DNA from: Actinomycetes bacterium | GTDB taxonomy: Bacteria > Actinomycetota > Acidimicrobiia > Acidimicrobiales > Ilumatobacteraceae | DNA: 36,487 nt | Direction of reading: 5' to 3' | Assembly (NCBI GenBank): GCA_014190215.1 | Contig: BJGB01000002.1 | Span: forward strand, 1-36,487 | Shown: positions 1 through 7,653 of the stretch, in pieces | How positions within the stretch are numbered: the first letter of the stretch is position 1 | Layout of the letters: every line of letters begins with the position of its first letter | Position numbers and translations under genes: made by a program | The notes under the pieces: model-generated | The model's database searches: none | The model's input: the letters and a program-made list of their open reading frames with translations, nothing else | What the model was told of the DNA's origin: nothing

Positions 1-1
1 G

Positions 2-943
2 GAGAAGTTGACACTCGCGGGCGATTCGCGTATTCGCGTCGATGATTCGAATTATTCCGATGCCGCCGGCGAAGCAGCGGTCGCAACGACAACTGGTATC
101 CGTGTTGCGGGTCGGGAAAATGGTTGCTATCTCAGCGTCGGCACCTTGGCTGATGACGGTAAGGAAACACAAACAGGTTTTGGTTTCGCTGTGGGTCGCA
201 ATGTTGACGAACTAGATGTTGAGCGTGCCGCTCGCGAAGCTGTCGATCGTGCAACACGATTACTTGGAGCGACCAAACCAGACAGTCGCCGTGTCACAGT
301 TGTCCTTGACCCATTTGTGACGGCGCAATTCTTGAGTATTATTGGCGGAACGCTGAACGGCGAGAGCGTTGTCAAGGGTCGAAGTTTATTTGCACAACGC
401 ATGGGAGAAACAGTGGCCAGTTCGCTACTCACTCTCGTTGATGATCCAACGAATCCGCTTGCCTACACAGCTACCGATATTGATGGTGAAGGACTGGCGG
501 CGCGACGCAATGTGCTGATTCAAGACGGCGTGTTATCTAAGTTTGTGCAGAGTTCTTATTCCGCTCGTCGTATGGGTTTGCCCACAACCGGAAACGGAAG
601 TCGTGGCGGTTCAGGAGCTGGATGTTTGGCGTTGCAGATTCTGCCCGGGACGCGTAGTCAGGCCGAGATCGTGGCTGGCATTGACGATGGTATTTTGATT
701 CAGCAGGTGCAGGGTTTGCACTCGGGTGTGAACTCTGTGTCAGGCGACTTCAGTACTGGGGCCGCTGGACTGTTGATCAAGAATGGAACATTGGGTGCGC
801 CTGTGCGCGAGTTCACGATTGCCTCAACATTGCAACGAATGTTGCTGGACATTGCTGAAGTCGGGGGAGACCTGGAATGGTTGCCGATGAGTGCTACAGG
901 TGTGTCATTGGTGATTCATGACGTCACCATGAGTGGCGCCTGA
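2..943 (+). CDS. pmbA: TldD/PmbA family metallopeptidase-like protein, PmbA (TldE) type, 5' truncated
   Basis: The reading frame is already open at the left edge (codons GAG AAG precede the first possible TTG start at 8), so this is the C-terminal part of a longer protein. About 313 residues are visible; PmbA/TldD proteins are usually about 450, so roughly 140 N-terminal residues lie outside the window. Family features seen: the region with Asn-Gly-Ser-Arg-Gly-Gly about two thirds along, a long Gly-rich stretch containing VQGLHSGVNSVSGDFSTGAAG, and a C-terminal block ending with VSLVIHDVTMSG. In the family TldD and TldE form a heterodimeric protease; TldE lacks the zinc-binding HExxxH of TldD, and no such motif is visible here. 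The gene is followed 17 nt later by uppP on the same strand, so co-transcription is possible. Family is confident; the TldE rather than TldD assignment is likely. Confidence 0.85.
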   Translation, partial: EKLTLAGDSRIRVDDSNYSDAAGEAAVATTTGIRVAGRENGCYLSVGTLADDGKETQTGFGFAVGRNVDELDVERAAREAVDRATRLLGATKPDSRRVTVVLDPFVTAQFLSIIGGTLNGESVVKGRSLFAQRMGETVASSLLTLVDDPTNPLAYTATDIDGEGLAARRNVLIQDGVLSKFVQSSYSARRMGLPTTGNGSRGGSGAGCLALQILPGTRSQAEIVAGIDDGILIQQVQGLHSGVNSVSGDFSTGAAGLLIKNGTLGAPVREFTIASTLQRMLLDIAEVGGDLEWLPMSATGVSLVIHDVTMSGA

Positions 944-960
944 GGGACTAAACAGTATTC

Positions 961-1791
961 ATGCCAATCTTTCATGCCATTGTTCTTGGACTCGTTCAGG
1001 GACTCACTGAGTTTTTACCAGTGTCATCAAGTGGTCACTTGTTGCTCGTTCCATGGCTCATGGGTTGGAATGATTTTGCTGATGTTTCAGTTGAAAAAGC
1101 CTTTGACGTTGCTCTCCACCTCGGAACTTTGATCGCCGTTGCGGGCTATTTTCGCCATGATCTTGTGAAGTACATCCAAGACGGTCTACGAATGGTTTTT
1201 CAACGTCAACGCCCCAGTACTCCCGAGGGTCGCTTGGCATGGTTGTTGGTGGTGGCCAGTATTCCCGCTGCATTGTTTGGTGCGATCTTTGGAAATTGGG
1301 TGGATGAGAACTTGGGTAAGCCCGTCATCATTGCTGCTTCCCTCATCGTTTTTGCAGTGGTCTTGGCATGGGCGGATCGACGCACTGGAGAGCGAGACTT
1401 TTCTCAGATGTCGCGACGCGACGCAGGCTTAATTGGAGTGGCGCAAGTTTTGGCACTCAACCCGGGAACCTCGCGTTCGGGAATCAGTATCTCAGCAGCG
1501 CGATTGTTAGGTTTTGATCGCGACTCAGCCGTGCGTTTTTCATTTCTCTTGAGTATTCCTGTCACTGCTGGGGCAGTATTCGTGAAATTGACGAAGTTAT
1601 TCAAAGACGGAGTCCCAGAGGGTCTCGCGATCCCGATGCTGATCGGAGTTGTGGCCGCAGGATTATCGGGTTGGCTGGCAGTCGCAGGCTTATTGCGTTT
1701 GATTAAAACTCAAACATTCAATGCCTTTGTGATCTATCGCCTCGCCGCTGGTGTGGCTGTGGTCGTCATCGCTGCCTCAGCGTGGCGATAA
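961..1791 (+). CDS. uppP: Undecaprenyl-diphosphate phosphatase (UppP/BacA)
   Basis: A 276-residue integral membrane protein of the BacA/UppP family. It dephosphorylates undecaprenyl diphosphate to recycle the lipid carrier for peptidoglycan and other cell-wall polymers; loss or overproduction changes bacitracin sensitivity. Two family motifs are visible: the N-terminal GLTEFLPVSSSGHL (about residues 14-27) and PGTSRSGISI in the second half, which carry the catalytic Glu, Ser and Arg residues. The protein is strongly hydrophobic with about seven to eight predicted membrane segments and has the usual length. The ATG at 961 has no clear Shine-Dalgarno sequence and lies 17 nt after the pmbA-type gene. 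The convergent fmdB-like gene ends 16 nt downstream. Confidence 0.95.
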   Translation: MPIFHAIVLGLVQGLTEFLPVSSSGHLLLVPWLMGWNDFADVSVEKAFDVALHLGTLIAVAGYFRHDLVKYIQDGLRMVFQRQRPSTPEGRLAWLLVVASIPAALFGAIFGNWVDENLGKPVIIAASLIVFAVVLAWADRRTGERDFSQMSRRDAGLIGVAQVLALNPGTSRSGISISAARLLGFDRDSAVRFSFLLSIPVTAGAVFVKLTKLFKDGVPEGLAIPMLIGVVAAGLSGWLAVAGLLRLIKTQTFNAFVIYRLAAGVAVVVIAASAWR

Positions 1792-1807
1792 ACGAACCAC
1801 TAGGGGG

Positions 1808-2158
1808 TTACGGGGTCTTTGAAGTAGACGGCGTCGAAGATGGCGCAGGAGTTGCAGCGGTGGTGGTCGTTGGAGCGGGAGTTGCCGCAGGAGTAGCAGT
1901 TGATTCAGAAGTCGACGAACCTGAATCAGAACTTGGTGTCGTCGCTGCTGGTGTCGTACTAGCCGAACCACCACGGCTATCTGTTTTATAAAAGCCGCCA
2001 CCCTTGAAGGTCACGCCGACGGGCTGGAAAACCTTTTTGACGGGGCGAACGGTGCCATCGGAGGGATGCGGGTACTGCGTCAAAGCGTCCTCGGTGAAGG
2101 CTTGGTGGACTTCAATAGTCTCTTCGGTATCAGTAAATTTGTAAACGTAAGTAGGCAT
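1808..2158 (-). CDS. FmdB-family small protein lacking the zinc-ribbon cysteines, with Thr/Ser/Ala-rich tail
   Basis: The protein (116 residues from the ATG at 2158) starts MPTYVYKFTD and contains GVTFKGGGFYKTDSR at about residues 47-61, the conserved ends of the FmdB/CxxC_CXXC_SSSS regulatory-protein domain (Rv0991c-like in mycobacteria). In the usual family the middle carries two CxxC pairs; here those positions read FTDTEE and YPHP and the protein has no cysteine at all, so it cannot form the normal zinc ribbon. After about residue 61 comes a low-complexity tail rich in Thr, Ser, Ala and Pro, common in actinobacterial homologues. A longer in-frame ORF continues upstream to 2383, but that part overlaps galU and is not family-like. 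A GGAG motif at 2169-2172 (minus strand) is a plausible ribosome-binding site. The gene is divergent from galU, the same neighbourhood as in mycobacteria. Confidence 0.82.
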   Translation of the reverse strand: MPTYVYKFTDTEETIEVHQAFTEDALTQYPHPSDGTVRPVKKVFQPVGVTFKGGGFYKTDSRGGSASTTPAATTPSSDSGSSTSESTATPAATPAPTTTTAATPAPSSTPSTSKTP

Positions 2159-2181
2159 GGGGGGTTGTCTCCGAAGTCCAA

Positions 2182-2191
2182 AGTCTAGAGT
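2182..2191. promoter_or_regulatory. Overlapping divergent -10 elements for fmdB-like gene and galU
   Basis: The sequence AGTCTAGAGT contains TAGAGT (2186-2191) on the plus strand, six nt before the galU ATG, and TAGACT (2187-2182) on the minus strand, which would leave a leader of about 17 nt with a GGAG site for the fmdB-like gene. The two hexamers share two bases. The galU spacing fits a leaderless transcript. No strong -35 is visible on either side. Inferred from position and motif only. Confidence 0.5.
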
Positions 2192-2197
2192 CGGAGC

Positions 2198-3082
2198 ATG
2201 GCGATCACCCCACGGATCCATACTGCAGTTATTCCAGCGGCCGGCCAAGGCACCCGAATGTTGCCAGCGACCAAGTCCGTACCCAAGGAATTGTTGCCCA
2301 TTCTTGATCGACCAGCCCTGCAGTTGATCATCGACGAAGCCCTTGGGGCGGGGGTTGACCATCTCGTGATCGTCACGAGTCACGCTAAGCCAGCTATCGA
2401 GAACTATTTCGCTACCGATCTGGGTGTGGAGTCAAGCCTCGAAAAACAGGGTCGGGGGGTTTTGGCTGAGCAATTACGGCGTTATCGCCAAGATGTACGA
2501 GTTTCTTTCGCCTATCAGGATCAGCCTCACGGTTTGGGGCACGCAGTGGCCTGCGCTCGTGAAGCCGTCGGAGATGAGGCCTTCTTTGTGATGTTGCCTG
2601 ATGAACTGATGTCTGACTCATCTTTATTGAAAGATCTAGCCACACTGACGCAATCCACTGGCGTGGGATCCGTGGCTCTCAAACAGATGCCAACTGCAGA
2701 ACTATTCCGCTATGGAATTGTCACTCCAGTCGGTCCAATGTCAACTGTGGATGGCATTGAGTCTTTGCCGTTTATCACTGTCATCGAAAAGCCCAACGTG
2801 GCAGATGCTCCGAGTGATCTAGCCATCATTGGGCGCTACGCGCTGACTCCCGATATTTTTGACTTGTTGGATGCTTTGGAACCTGGTCCAAGTGGCGAAG
2901 TGTTGCTGACCGATGCGCTGTCGGCACAGGCAGACGTGACCCCGTTACGTGGCGTGATCTCCAACATTGGAAGACGTGATATTGGTAATCCCCAGGGTTG
3001 GCTTGAGGCTGTCATTGAAGCAGGATTACAACACTCTGAATTCGGTGAATCAGTGCGCGAATGGTTGCGAACACAGATTTAA
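2198..3082 (+). CDS. galU: UTP--glucose-1-phosphate uridylyltransferase
   Basis: A 294-residue nucleotidyltransferase that makes UDP-glucose from UTP and glucose-1-phosphate, feeding cell-wall polysaccharides, glycolipids and trehalose. The N-terminus has the canonical nucleotide-binding loop AAGQGTRMLPATKSVPKELLP (about residues 13-33), followed by IIDEA and the later GLGHAVACA, LPDEL and FITVIEKP segments, all typical of bacterial GalU. Length is normal. The ATG at 2198 is preceded by TAGAGT with six nt spacing; the GGAG at 2193-2196 is too close to act as a ribosome-binding site, so leaderless translation is likely. The fmdB-galU-moeA order is a conserved actinobacterial neighbourhood, although here a minus-strand gene is inserted after galU. 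Confidence 0.96.
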   Translation: MAITPRIHTAVIPAAGQGTRMLPATKSVPKELLPILDRPALQLIIDEALGAGVDHLVIVTSHAKPAIENYFATDLGVESSLEKQGRGVLAEQLRRYRQDVRVSFAYQDQPHGLGHAVACAREAVGDEAFFVMLPDELMSDSSLLKDLATLTQSTGVGSVALKQMPTAELFRYGIVTPVGPMSTVDGIESLPFITVIEKPNVADAPSDLAIIGRYALTPDIFDLLDALEPGPSGEVLLTDALSAQADVTPLRGVISNIGRRDIGNPQGWLEAVIEAGLQHSEFGESVREWLRTQI

Positions 3083-3090
3083 ACAAGTCG

Positions 3091-3660
3091 CTACATCATG
3101 CGTTGAAAATGTCCAGGAATGTCGAGTGGTAATCCGTATTCATCAACATCGAACTGGTGATTGCCATGATCGTCATCGCGATCAATGGACCATGAACGAG
3201 TTCCAACTCGGGTGTAACTCAAAGTTGACCGAGTGACACCGAGGGTTTCAGGGTTGACGACGGCGGTATCGACACGAGTCACTGTGCCCAAATCAATTGC
3301 TAATCGGCGAATGCCCATGGTGCGGGTGAAAGAACTGCCGCGCACATCAATGTCCTGGCATCGTCCAAGTTCACGAATGTGTGAACCATTGACTTCGCCC
3401 CATCTGCCACCTCCGTCATTGGCTAACCACAAGTCGGGTTCATCGAGATCGCGAAATAACAGCATCTGTTGTAATTGCCAGGTGGCGGACAAGCGCATCA
3501 CATATTGGATGTCAACTCCACTGATAAATCCCTCAACCGTCCATGATTCGTTTTCAAAACTCAGGCTCAGAGTCTCGATGGTGAGCCCATCGGTGCTGTG
3601 CCAGGTCGCCGAAAGCCCATTGGGGGGAATGTCGCGCACATGTCCGGCATCGCTGCTCAT
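3091..3660 (-). CDS. Putative glycolipid-binding domain protein (DUF1089/PF06475 type)
   Basis: The protein resembles the putative glycolipid-binding family: ATWHSTDGLTIETLSLSF near the N-terminus, an aromatic-rich sandwich-like middle (LWLANDGGGRWG), the block CQDIDVRGSSFTRTMGIRRL corresponding to the family's conserved Asp-rich/TPFTNT-IRRL segment, and a C-terminus with DVDEYGLPLDIPGHFQR. From the ATG at 3660 it has 189 residues, close to the family's usual size. Longer in-frame starts exist (ATG at 3765, and up to 3822) but would overlap the 5' end of divergent moeA, so I prefer 3660. No good ribosome-binding site is visible. It converges with galU with only 8 nt between stops. Function in the family is not established beyond the proposed glycolipid binding. 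Confidence 0.7.
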   Translation of the reverse strand: MSSDAGHVRDIPPNGLSATWHSTDGLTIETLSLSFENESWTVEGFISGVDIQYVMRLSATWQLQQMLLFRDLDEPDLWLANDGGGRWGEVNGSHIRELGRCQDIDVRGSSFTRTMGIRRLAIDLGTVTRVDTAVVNPETLGVTRSTLSYTRVGTRSWSIDRDDDHGNHQFDVDEYGLPLDIPGHFQRMM

Positions 3661-3717
3661 CACAAGAGTGTGCCAGCAGATGTGAACTTCGCCCACTCCG
3701 ACATTGACCGCGTGTTG

Positions 3718-3723
3718 TACCGT
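3718..3723 (+). promoter_or_regulatory. -10-like element for leaderless moeA/glp
   Basis: TACCGT lies seven nt before the GTG at 3731. The same hexamer with 6-7 nt spacing precedes murF and the GNAT gene in this window. It supports the GTG at 3731 as the moeA start over the alternatives at 3746 and 3755. Confidence 0.45.
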
Positions 3724-3730
3724 TTGAGTC

Positions 3731-5011
3731 GTGTCGCCTGATGCTGTGAAACCTTTGATCTCCATTGAGGAGGCCCGTGAGTTCGTTTTGGGCTCATGCT
3801 CGGTCGGTGAACCTCGACGCATAGACCTGGCTCGGGCTACTGGTTATGTCTTGGCGCAAGATGTCATGTCCGCTGAAGATGTGCCGCCATTTTCCAATTC
3901 CGCTGTCGATGGCTACGCCGTACGTGCCTGCGATGTTGAGGTTGCGAGCAAGGATGCTCCAGTATCTCTTGGTGTCGTTGGTGAGGTTGCTGCTGGCGCA
4001 GCGCCAATCGTCGCTCTCGGTGCGGGGCAAGCAATTCGAATCATGACGGGAGCACCAATGCCAACTGGGGCCGATTGCGTGGTGATGGTTGAGGACACGG
4101 AATTCACTGGGCAGCGAAAGCTTTTTGATGGCAGCCAAATGGTGAAGATTTTTCGTGCTGCTCGTACTGGCGATGCCATTCGTGGCGTGGGCGACGATGT
4201 GCACAGTGGCGACATGGTGTTTCACGCGCGCACTGAGATTCGCCCGTCAGTGGCTGGGGTCTTAGCCAGTATCAATTGTCGTCAGCCATTGGTGTTTCCC
4301 GCAGTGCGGGTCTGCGTACTATCAACTGGCGATGAACTGATTGATGATGGTTCGGTTTTAGCGCCAGGTCAGATTCGTGAGAGCAATCGCACGATGTTAT
4401 TGGGCATGGTCAACGCTGCTGGAGCGCTGGCCGTTGATTACGGCATAGTTGTTGATGACGAAGCAACCCTTGAGCGTGTTTTGCGTCAAGCCGCCGAAGA
4501 GTGTGATGCCATCGTCACAAGTGGTGGCGTGAGCATGGGTGATTATGACGTTGTCAAAAGTGTGCTCTCGCGGATTGCCGAGATGCGTTGGATGCAGTTG
4601 GCAATAAAACCCGCTAAGCCTTTTGCTTTCGGTTTGCTGAAGTCCACGACAGGTCGCGAGATTCCAGTTTTTGGTTTACCAGGCAATCCAGTGAGTTCTC
4701 TCGTGAGTTTTGAACTGTTGGCTCGTCCAACTTTGCGAATGATGGCTGGGCATGCGCCTGCGGCATGGGACCGTGCCACGATCTTGGCGATCGCCGACAG
4801 TGCCTTGCCCCGTTCGCCCGACGGCAAAGTGCATTATCAAAGGGTCATCGCCCAATTCAAAGATGATGGACGCCTGCATATTGACTCAGTTCGCTCTCAG
4901 GGCAGTCACCAGTTGGCTGCTAGCGCCTTAGCAAATGCCTTAGCAATCGTCCCCAATGGTGATGGTGTGGCGGTTGGGGGCGAGGTACCAACCATTTTTC
5001 TCGTATCCTAA
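3731..5011 (+). CDS. moeA: Molybdopterin molybdotransferase MoeA / gephyrin-like Glp
   Basis: A 426-residue MoeA/gephyrin E-domain protein. Visible motifs: PPFSNSAVDGYA (about 52-63), STGDEL (198-203), SGGVSMGDYD (264-273) and GLPGNPVSS (315-323), in the usual order and spacing, including the substrate-binding Asp and Pro residues. Classical MoeA inserts molybdate into adenylylated molybdopterin. In Actinobacteria a paralogue called Glp sits near galU and a membrane receptor GlpR and acts with FtsZ in cell division; here galU lies upstream and a GlpR-like gene is at 7654, so this copy could be Glp. The immediate moaA gene downstream (4 nt gap) argues for a cofactor role as well. Start chosen as GTG 3731 from the promoter spacing; GTG 3746 is the alternative. 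Confidence 0.92.
   Translation: MSPDAVKPLISIEEAREFVLGSCSVGEPRRIDLARATGYVLAQDVMSAEDVPPFSNSAVDGYAVRACDVEVASKDAPVSLGVVGEVAAGAAPIVALGAGQAIRIMTGAPMPTGADCVVMVEDTEFTGQRKLFDGSQMVKIFRAARTGDAIRGVGDDVHSGDMVFHARTEIRPSVAGVLASINCRQPLVFPAVRVCVLSTGDELIDDGSVLAPGQIRESNRTMLLGMVNAAGALAVDYGIVVDDEATLERVLRQAAEECDAIVTSGGVSMGDYDVVKSVLSRIAEMRWMQLAIKPAKPFAFGLLKSTTGREIPVFGLPGNPVSSLVSFELLARPTLRMMAGHAPAAWDRATILAIADSALPRSPDGKVHYQRVIAQFKDDGRLHIDSVRSQGSHQLAASALANALAIVPNGDGVAVGGEVPTIFLVS
5004..5009 (+). promoter_or_regulatory. -10-like element inside the end of moeA, for leaderless moaA
   Basis: TATCCT overlaps the last codons of moeA and lies exactly six nt before the moaA ATG at 5016. No Shine-Dalgarno sequence precedes that ATG. 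This suggests moaA can be transcribed separately even though it is only 4 nt from moeA. Confidence 0.45.
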
Positions 5012-5015
5012 GAAC

Positions 5016-6056
5016 ATGAGTGCCACGCCTGTCGTACGAGATCTTGTTGATCCGTATGGGCGCACGATTCGCGATCTGCGAATTTCGGTGACTGACCGCT
5101 GCAATTTTCGTTGTACTTATTGCATGCCGGCCGAGGGCATGGTGTGGTTGCCAAAAGCAGAAGTCCTGAGTTTTGAAGAAATTGAACGTCTCGCACGAAT
5201 CGTTGTCGAACACTACGGAGTTGACGGTATTCGTCTCACCGGCGGTGAACCCACGATGCGCGCCCACTTGCCAGTCTTGGTGAGTAAGTTGGCGGCCCTC
5301 GTCGTACCCGCCGATTCGGCGTCACCATTGGCAGGCCAACCCATTGACCTAGCAATCACGACCAATGGTGCAACCTTGGTGAATTGTGTCGATGAGTTGC
5401 GTCTTGCTGGTATCGCCCGCATCAACATTAGTTTGGACACTCTTGATCGGAAAAAGTTTGAAACGATGACGCGTCGTGATGAATTACCGCGAGTGTTAGC
5501 CGGTATTGAAGCAGCCCGCCACGCTGGATTTTCTAGCGTCAAGATTAACGCAGTGATTGAACGCGGTGTCAATGATGATGAGATCCTCGATCTCGCTGAG
5601 TTCGGACGCGATAAGGGTGTTGAGGTGCGCTTCATTGAGTTCATGCCTCTTGACGCTGAGGGTCACTGGATGAATGACAAGGTCGTCAGCCAGGATGAAA
5701 TTGTGGAGCGTATTGCTGCTGTGCACCCTCTTGAATTGGTGCCAGCTCGTGGCGCCGCACCTGCGGATCGCTGGCGCTATCTCGATGGTGTGGGAACTGT
5801 GGGTGTGATCCCAAGTGTGACCAAGCCCTTCTGTGGCGACTGTGATCGGGTGCGCTTGACTGCCGATGGTCAGTTCAGGACATGCCTGTTTTCGACGACT
5901 GAGTTTGACTTGCGCGATTTAATGCGCTCTGGGGCTGATGATGCAACTGTGGCCGAGCAGGTGGCCAAGGCTGTTGGAACGAAATGGGCTGGGCACCAAA
6001 TCAATCAGGTGAACTTCATTCGGCCGAAGCGCTCGATGTCTCAAATCGGTGGCTAA
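5016..6056 (+). CDS. moaA: GTP 3',8-cyclase MoaA
   Basis: A 346-residue radical SAM enzyme that converts GTP to 3',8-cyclo-7,8-dihydro-GTP, the first step of molybdopterin synthesis, together with MoaC. The N-terminal iron-sulfur motif C-x3-C-x2-C is present (C29, C33, C36), followed by the SAM-binding GGEP at 76-79. The C-terminal second [4Fe-4S] site is intact (C273, C276, C290), and the protein ends in the conserved Gly-Gly. A longer in-frame start at 4956 would lie inside moeA and adds non-family residues, so the ATG at 5016 is chosen. The stop codon lies in the first unit of a 17-bp tandem repeat. Confidence 0.95.
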   Translation: MSATPVVRDLVDPYGRTIRDLRISVTDRCNFRCTYCMPAEGMVWLPKAEVLSFEEIERLARIVVEHYGVDGIRLTGGEPTMRAHLPVLVSKLAALVVPADSASPLAGQPIDLAITTNGATLVNCVDELRLAGIARINISLDTLDRKKFETMTRRDELPRVLAGIEAARHAGFSSVKINAVIERGVNDDEILDLAEFGRDKGVEVRFIEFMPLDAEGHWMNDKVVSQDEIVERIAAVHPLELVPARGAAPADRWRYLDGVGTVGVIPSVTKPFCGDCDRVRLTADGQFRTCLFSTTEFDLRDLMRSGADDATVAEQVAKAVGTKWAGHQINQVNFIRPKRSMSQIGG

Positions 6057-6093
6057 GACATCTTGGTGGCTATGACATCTTGGTTGCTATGAC
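6048..6093. repeat. 17-bp tandem repeat, about 2.7 copies
   Basis: Units begin at 6048, 6065 and 6082 (partial). The core is GGTGGCTATGACATCTT, with an A/T difference in the first unit and one G/T change in the third. The first unit includes the last two Gly codons and stop of moaA, and the third contains the stop of the convergent DUF2071 gene. Looks like replication-slippage duplication; it is not an inverted repeat and so not a terminator. Confidence 0.8.
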
Positions 6094-6779
6094 GCCGCTC
6101 GGTTGAGTCTTTGCAGCGAGTAAATCGTGGTGCTCACTCCTGGACTGAACATCAGATGCGGCTCGCCAATCGGAGCAGGTAATCCAGCGGCGGTGACTAG
6201 GTTGTCGTCCAAGTGCAATAACTCAGCGCTGTGTAACGGCCATGGCTCATGTTCAACGGGGCCGTACCACAACTTGTTGCCCCGAGAAGCCGACACCAAA
6301 CCCCACCGAGCGGTAAGAAAGTCTTCCAACGGTCCAGGAGCCAAAGGTTGGCCAACGCGTACCGCAATGGACGATTTACCTTGTGTCGGCCAGCGCCGTT
6401 CAACAGAACTTGTGAGCACAGCACCTGGACCAGTACCTGACAGATTCACGGCTGCTTTGGCATAGCAATAGGGGAGTTTGAAAGCAGTGCGAGCCACGGC
6501 CGTTGGCAACAACTGCGGGGTATCAAGGGAGAAGAACCAGACAGCTGGGCGACCTTGAGAAATCACATAGGTGCGGACATTGATTTCGGCGAAGTTGGCA
6601 GTTGTCGGGATCGGGGGCAGGTAGCGAACACGCAAATGACGCATATTGAAGGGGACTAAGGCCACGTATGCGCGTCCTTCGAAAGTGTCAAGTTCGACCC
6701 CATCAGGAAGCAAGCGCTGCACGACGTCAGGCTCGTAGGACCAGTGGGCGAAGAGCAGATCCCGCCACTGCTGGGTCAT
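6087..6779 (-). CDS. DUF2071 (YqjF-like) family protein
   Basis: About 230 residues of the DUF2071/YqjF family: WRDLLFAHWSYEPDVVQRLLP at the N-terminus, LDTFEGRAYVALVPFNM, the central FAEINVRTYV and VWFFSLDT, and a C-terminal region with YGPVEHEPWPL. These conserved blocks place it in the acetoacetate-decarboxylase-like fold superfamily; the biochemical function is unknown. The ATG at 6779 is used; an in-frame GTG at 6788 would add three residues. Neither has a strong ribosome-binding site. The gene is on the opposite strand between moaA and moaC, so it probably does not belong to the cofactor pathway. Confidence 0.8.
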   Translation of the reverse strand: MTQQWRDLLFAHWSYEPDVVQRLLPDGVELDTFEGRAYVALVPFNMRHLRVRYLPPIPTTANFAEINVRTYVISQGRPAVWFFSLDTPQLLPTAVARTAFKLPYCYAKAAVNLSGTGPGAVLTSSVERRWPTQGKSSIAVRVGQPLAPGPLEDFLTARWGLVSASRGNKLWYGPVEHEPWPLHSAELLHLDDNLVTAAGLPAPIGEPHLMFSPGVSTTIYSLQRLNRAAS

Positions 6780-6793
6780 CACCTTCACTTTTT

Positions 6794-6848
6794 GTCCGAT
6801 CTCACACCTTGATCGTGGCGCGAGCGAGATGCTTTTGAGATATCGGAC
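6794..6848. promoter_or_regulatory. Divergent intergenic region with 7-bp inverted repeat
   Basis: GTCCGAT at 6794-6800 is matched by ATCGGAC at 6842-6848, 41 nt apart, between the divergent DUF2071 and moaC genes. Flanking bases extend the match imperfectly (GATCTC against GAGATATC). It could be a regulator site or chance. Confidence 0.2.
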
Positions 6849-6885
6849 TGGCGTGACTCCCGACTCGTGAGCCGTGTGAGCGAGA

Positions 6886-6891
6886 TACGCT
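6886..6891 (+). promoter_or_regulatory. -10-like element for leaderless moaC
   Basis: TACGCT lies seven nt before the GTG at 6899, and there is no Shine-Dalgarno sequence. The spacing matches that of other genes in the window. Confidence 0.4.
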
Positions 6892-6898
6892 TAAAGAT

Positions 6899-7402
6899 GT
6901 GAGTGATCAAATCAACGATCCGAAAAACCAACTCGGCTTCACCCATCTTGATCAGAACGGTGAGGCACGGATGGTGGATGTGGGTCCCAAAGAATCAACC
7001 CATCGGCGTGCCGTTGCTCGCGGGAAGATTTTTATGGCTCCGACGACGGCGGATGCCATCTCCACCCAGAGTCTGAAGAAGGGTGATGTCCTGGGGGTGG
7101 CCCGCATCGCCGGTATTCAGGCAGCGAAGAAAACTTCGGACATCATCCCGCTGTGTCACCCGTTAATGCTCAGCAGTATTTCGGTGAACTTTGAGGTTCG
7201 CTCAGATCATGTAGCAATTCAGGCAGAAGTCGAGGTCATGGGTCCAACGGGAGTCGAAATGGAAGCTCTGCACGCCTGTTCGGCGGCGGCTTTAACGATT
7301 TACGACATGTGTAAAGCCATCGATAAGTCAATGATTATTGGGGAAATTGCTCTGTGGGAGAAAACAGGTGGGAAGTCGGGTCCCTATCGTCGAGAAGACT
7401 GA
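6899..7402 (+). CDS. moaC: Cyclic pyranopterin monophosphate synthase MoaC
   Basis: A 167-residue MoaC protein. It works directly after MoaA to form cyclic pyranopterin monophosphate. Characteristic blocks are TSDIIPLCHPL and MGPTGVEMEALHACSAAAL, with AIDKSM near the C-terminus; these contain the active-site Lys and His residues of the family. Length is normal. The start is a GTG at 6899; the upstream TACGCT and lack of a ribosome-binding site suggest a leaderless transcript. The gene is separated from moaA by a minus-strand DUF2071 gene, so it is not in one operon with moaA. No moaD, moaE or mogA is present in the window. Confidence 0.95.
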   Translation: MSDQINDPKNQLGFTHLDQNGEARMVDVGPKESTHRRAVARGKIFMAPTTADAISTQSLKKGDVLGVARIAGIQAAKKTSDIIPLCHPLMLSSISVNFEVRSDHVAIQAEVEVMGPTGVEMEALHACSAAALTIYDMCKAIDKSMIIGEIALWEKTGGKSGPYRRED

Positions 7403-7653
7403 GGACCTGGTTTGGCGCTTTGAGACAGTAATTCTGACCCTGACACCCCTACGAGCCATGTGCCCACGGTCACTAAAATCAGGAGAAATATCCTCAAATG
7501 TTGCTCCGTCCGTCACAAATGTTGTAAAACTGTAATGAAGCGGATTGTCTAGAGAGACAAGATCACTTCGGTGTTCAAGGTTCTACAGGTCGTGTGTTTA
7601 GTCAAACAGTTTGTGTTCGGCACAAGCAAGGAAACAGAGGGGAGGACAATGAA
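7403..7653. promoter_or_regulatory. Long intergenic region upstream of the GlpR-like gene with direct repeat and palindromes
   Basis: This 251-nt stretch has no convincing gene. It contains the 9-bp direct repeat CAAATGTTG at 7495-7503 and 7516-7524 (period 21 nt, two helical turns), the inverted repeat TTGTCT/AGACAA (7545-7550 and 7555-7560, 4-nt loop) and TGTTT-AGTC-AAACA around 7595-7608. The direct repeat spacing would suit a dimeric or tandem-binding regulator of the downstream gene. Function is inference only. Confidence 0.3.

Noticed and set aside
1782-2001. Low-complexity ORFs on both strands over the fmdB tail
   Set aside because: They arise from the repetitive Thr/Ser/Ala-coding tail of the FmdB-like protein.
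4956-5015. N-terminal extension of moaA inside moeA
   Set aside because: Non-family residues; the ATG at 5016 is preceded by a -10-like element at the expected spacing.
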